Below, one piece after another: positions 18,560 to 20,374 of a DNA stretch of 20,374 nt (its first letter is position 1; each line of letters starts with the position of its first letter). The notes beneath the pieces were generated by a model that saw only the letters and a list, made by a program, of their open reading frames with translations, ran no database searches and was not told the DNA's origin. The DNA comes from Phoronis australis (taxonomy: Eukaryota; Phoronida; Phoronidae), in assembly GCA_002633005.1 (NCBI GenBank), contig NMRA01000803.1, positions 118,755 to 139,128 of the forward strand, in the 5' to 3' direction. Made by a program: the position numbers and the translations under genes.

Positions 18560-18748
18560 GCCGTGTTCCGGGTAGTGCACGTGCAAGCGTGCAAGCTCAC
18601 ACTAGTCGTGCTGTGGGTAGCACGGGCGGACCCAGTATTTTGAGTTAGGGGGTTGGGCCATGGCCCCCTTGCCCCCCCCCCCCAAATCCGTTACTGGGTA
18701 GTGGGTACACAATCTCGTATTTGCTGTATTCCGGGTAGTGCACACGCA
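18560..18748. repeat. Three-copy local repeat around CCGGGTAGTGCAC
   Basis: Copy 1 (from about 18562) reads GCCGTGTTCCGGGTAGTGCA followed by CGTGCAAGC. Copy 3 (from about 18722) reads GCTGTATTCCGGGTAGTGCA followed by CACGCAATCT. Copy 2 reads GCTGTGGGTAG at 18610-18620, is interrupted by a small insert, and resumes at 18702 with TGGGTACACAATCT. Confidence 0.6.
18614..18701. mobile_element. Tiny MITE-like insert (74 bp) with TGGGTAG flanks
   Basis: The insert spans 18621-18694. It starts CACGGGCGGACCCAGTATTT and ends in twelve Cs followed by AAATCCGTTAC, whose reverse complement GTAACGGATTT echoes the start. TGGGTAG flanks it at 18614-18620 and 18695-18701; the preceding base differs (G against C), so an 8-bp duplication with one change is possible. 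It interrupts the second copy of the CCGGGTAGTGCAC repeat, which gives an internal empty-site comparison. Its left end resembles those at 15148 and 6171, pointing to one hAT-like family. Confidence 0.6.
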
Positions 18749-18749
18749 A

Positions 18750-19790
18750 TCTAATATGACCTGTACGTATTTTTCAACATCGAGTTACTGGATGAAACAT
18801 AGGCACACAGATTTAGTCAAATTTATATTGTAAATGTTTCGATCTCTAGAGCTCTGGGTTTTATCTGTTTACTCGACATCAAATTTGAAATTATTGTTAG
18901 CAGTTTTTATAATTCTACATTGATCGAACTCAAGACAAGGGTTTACTATTCTATACTCGAATACATAATGCTTTGCATTCTTGATGATACCGACATCAAG
19001 GCAAAAAATCGGGTCTAAATTCGTAATTTCGAGTTTTTACTCGAAATCTCGAGTGTTTACTTGAGTTTGTATCAAAAATATAAGGGGTCATCAATTAATG
19101 CAAACTCATATGTATAAACCGTAATGTTCTCGACCAAAGATTAGTAGTCACTTATTCTGAGTTCGCACTAAAGTAGAAGAAAAAATTGCTAAAATGATGC
19201 CGATTTCGAATTCGAATGCAAATATTAGACCCAGGCTCTAGATATTTTAAAGTTGGTTAATTAAGAAATGGGGTATATTAATTACAATACAATAAGCAAA
19301 ACATGACGTTTCCAATCTCATCAAGTTGGCCAATGCATTTTGCTCACTAAAGAGACTGCACTGTCTCACGGATCAGTTGACAAGAGCATCAGGAAAGGTT
19401 GCAGTGAGCAAATTCTTCACGATGAAGTCAACCGACGTGTCATCTGCACGATGAATTAGGAAAGAGCTTGCGCGATAAAACGAATTTACCTCTGTGAAAG
19501 TATAGCCTACATTTTAGAAACCTCGCAGACTTGGATTTTTAACTTTATACCAATCTGTCAAGATTGCGTCACGTGACCAAGTCTTTGCATTCAGCAACAG
19601 GTACATTCACAGCAGATCCACGGTATCAATAATTTTCCCAAATTTCATTTCAAATAATAATCAAGTTGAAATCTCAAAAACGCTGTTAAAACGACATTTC
19701 AGTTTCACTTTTTGCAAATTTTGACTTTTTGTTAAAATCTTAACAAGTATCCTATTTGTGATAAGCCCTCATGCAAATTGGAGCGTTATA
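18750..19790. other. AT-rich intergenic stretch
   Basis: No gene is supported. A small perfect hairpin (ATTTCGAG, six-base loop, CTCGAAAT) occurs near 19025-19046. The rest shows no repeat or frame of note. Confidence 0.4.
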
Positions 19791-19794
19791 AATA

Positions 19795-19920
19795 GAATTA
19801 TCGGCAATAGCCGGATTTAACGTGTCCGTATTTAGAGAACCAGTTTGATGCCCGTTATTCAGTGGATAAAACTGGTTATCAAAATTTGGGCACGTTATAT
19901 CCGATCATTACCGAATTATC
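19795..19920. repeat. Foldback repeat (about 50-bp arms, 21-nt loop)
   Basis: The left arm starts GAATTATCGGCAATAGCCGG and ends AACCAGTTT (19846). The right arm, in reverse complement, starts GATAATTCGGTAATGATCGG and ends AACCAGTTT. Shared blocks are CGG.AAT, CGGAT.TAACGTG.CC and AACCAGTTT. The transcript of either strand could form a long imperfect hairpin. It may be a foldback MITE or a small-RNA precursor. A plus frame running through it (from 19845) is therefore not a credible gene. Confidence 0.55.
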
Positions 19921-20108
19921 ATAAAACACAGAATGTGATAGTTTCACAACCCGATCAGCCACTTCTGAGATATGGCGTGCCGAAGTTAGCCAAATTTGGA
20001 TATTTGTCTAAGATCCTATACAACCTTACGGTAGAGAGTATGAAAAAATATCCTTTAACAAAGAACAGTATGAACAAAACAAACTAACGAAGATATTAAC
20101 TACAGGTG

Positions 20109-20114
20109 TTTATT
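20109..20114 (-). terminator. Poly(A) signal AATAAA of the olfactomedin gene
   Basis: Minus-strand AATAAA lies about 80 bases after the stop codon at 20194-20192 and is followed by GT-containing sequence (CACCTGTAGTTAAT). Position and orientation fit the terminal exon at the right edge. Confidence 0.6.
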
Positions 20115-20191
20115 CGTAACGCACAACATTGTGTTAGAGGTTTATAACAATGCACCTAAATGAACTTTTTCAGACTACATAATTACAAAGT

Positions 20192-20374
20192 CTAAAACTT
20201 TCTGAGGACCTGATACGTTATTTGGTTGTAATACGTCCACGCGTACAACTTTCTGTCTTTCGGATTGTAATCTAACATGAAAGTGGACGTTCGACCACTT
20301 CCGTAGTCATTTACGCGTAATTTCATAGCGTTTTCGTTAAGGAATTTTTCAGTACCGTCATTTGTATCATACAT
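20192..20374 (-). CDS. C-terminal exon of an olfactomedin-domain protein (partial, runs off the edge)
   Basis: The minus strand encodes sixty residues ending the protein. They include an N-terminal YDTNDGTEKF, then FMLDYNPKDRKLYAW and a final ITYQVLRKF before TAA. The pattern DYNP.D..LYAW....Q..Y.V is the hallmark of the C-terminal end of the olfactomedin (OLF) beta-propeller domain, found in secreted and membrane-anchored animal proteins such as olfactomedins, myocilin, gliomedin, and latrophilin-type receptors. The ATG at the very edge is most likely internal, since most of the ~250-residue domain is missing. The chain ends right after the domain, as in secreted olfactomedins and unlike latrophilins, where the domain is near the N-terminus. 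The usual YAW.NG.. is YAWTYYNQ here. The frame is intact, so it is probably a working gene. Confidence 0.85.
   Translation of the reverse strand: MYDTNDGTEKFLNENAMKLRVNDYGSGRTSTFMLDYNPKDRKLYAWTYYNQITYQVLRKF

Noticed and set aside
19845-20087. 80-codon plus ORF starting MMPVIQW
   Set aside because: Its first part is the foldback repeat, and it lies antisense to the 3' flank of the olfactomedin gene.
1-20374. CRISPR array, bacterial operon or other prokaryotic defence system
   Set aside because: No regular spacer-repeat array, no ribosome-binding sites and no long tandem ORFs; the features are eukaryotic.

Overview
This window looks like nuclear DNA from a multicellular animal, most likely a non-vertebrate. 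The sequence is AT-rich and has no long uninterrupted reading frames. Coding signal appears only as short exon-sized pieces with GT/AG splice sites and AATAAA polyadenylation signals. An olfactomedin-domain exon, a THAP-like zinc-finger relic and abundant short inverted-repeat transposons all fit a metazoan. I cannot fix the clade from sequence alone. Most of the longer open frames are chance or repeat-derived, so gene content is sparse and mostly partial.

Layout. At 1-470 there may be the tail of a plus-strand gene, with a 63-bp duplicated GC-rich motif beside it. At 1418-2178 lies a candidate inverted-repeat transposon. At 2430-2898 a CpG-rich stretch ends in a strong splice donor and looks like a promoter with a non-coding first exon; a strong acceptor follows at 3764. 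From 3780 to 6160 little can be supported. A 309-bp hAT-like MITE with a 7-bp target duplication sits at 6171-6479. At 7090-7360 (minus) lies a decayed THAP-like domain gene, and beside it a CCAAT-box and YY1-motif promoter-like region (7425-7685). From 7893 to 11680 two inverted copies of one repeat enclose a repeat-rich interval that also holds a 615-bp long-TIR element (9664-10278).

From 13636 to 11725 a minus-strand gene is suggested by a terminal exon with an RCC1-like motif and a phase-compatible upstream donor; its proposed intron carries a 437-bp MITE. At 14918-15500 a (CAT/CAC)n tract is split by a small transposon-like insert. It is followed by the last exon of a plus-strand gene for a secreted cysteine-rich protein (15549-15846, poly(A) signal 15990). 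From 16944 to 17595 there is an unusual array of a 22-bp motif with roughly 155-bp spacing. A 74-bp MITE at 18621-18694 sits inside a local tandem repeat, and a foldback repeat lies at 19795-19920. The right edge holds the last exon of a minus-strand olfactomedin-domain gene.

No genes here can be shown to work together. The best-supported coding features are the olfactomedin terminal exon and the cysteine-rich terminal exon. The most unusual features are the 22-bp motif array, the long-TIR element and the THAP-like relic. I see no convincing evidence of a new multi-gene system.
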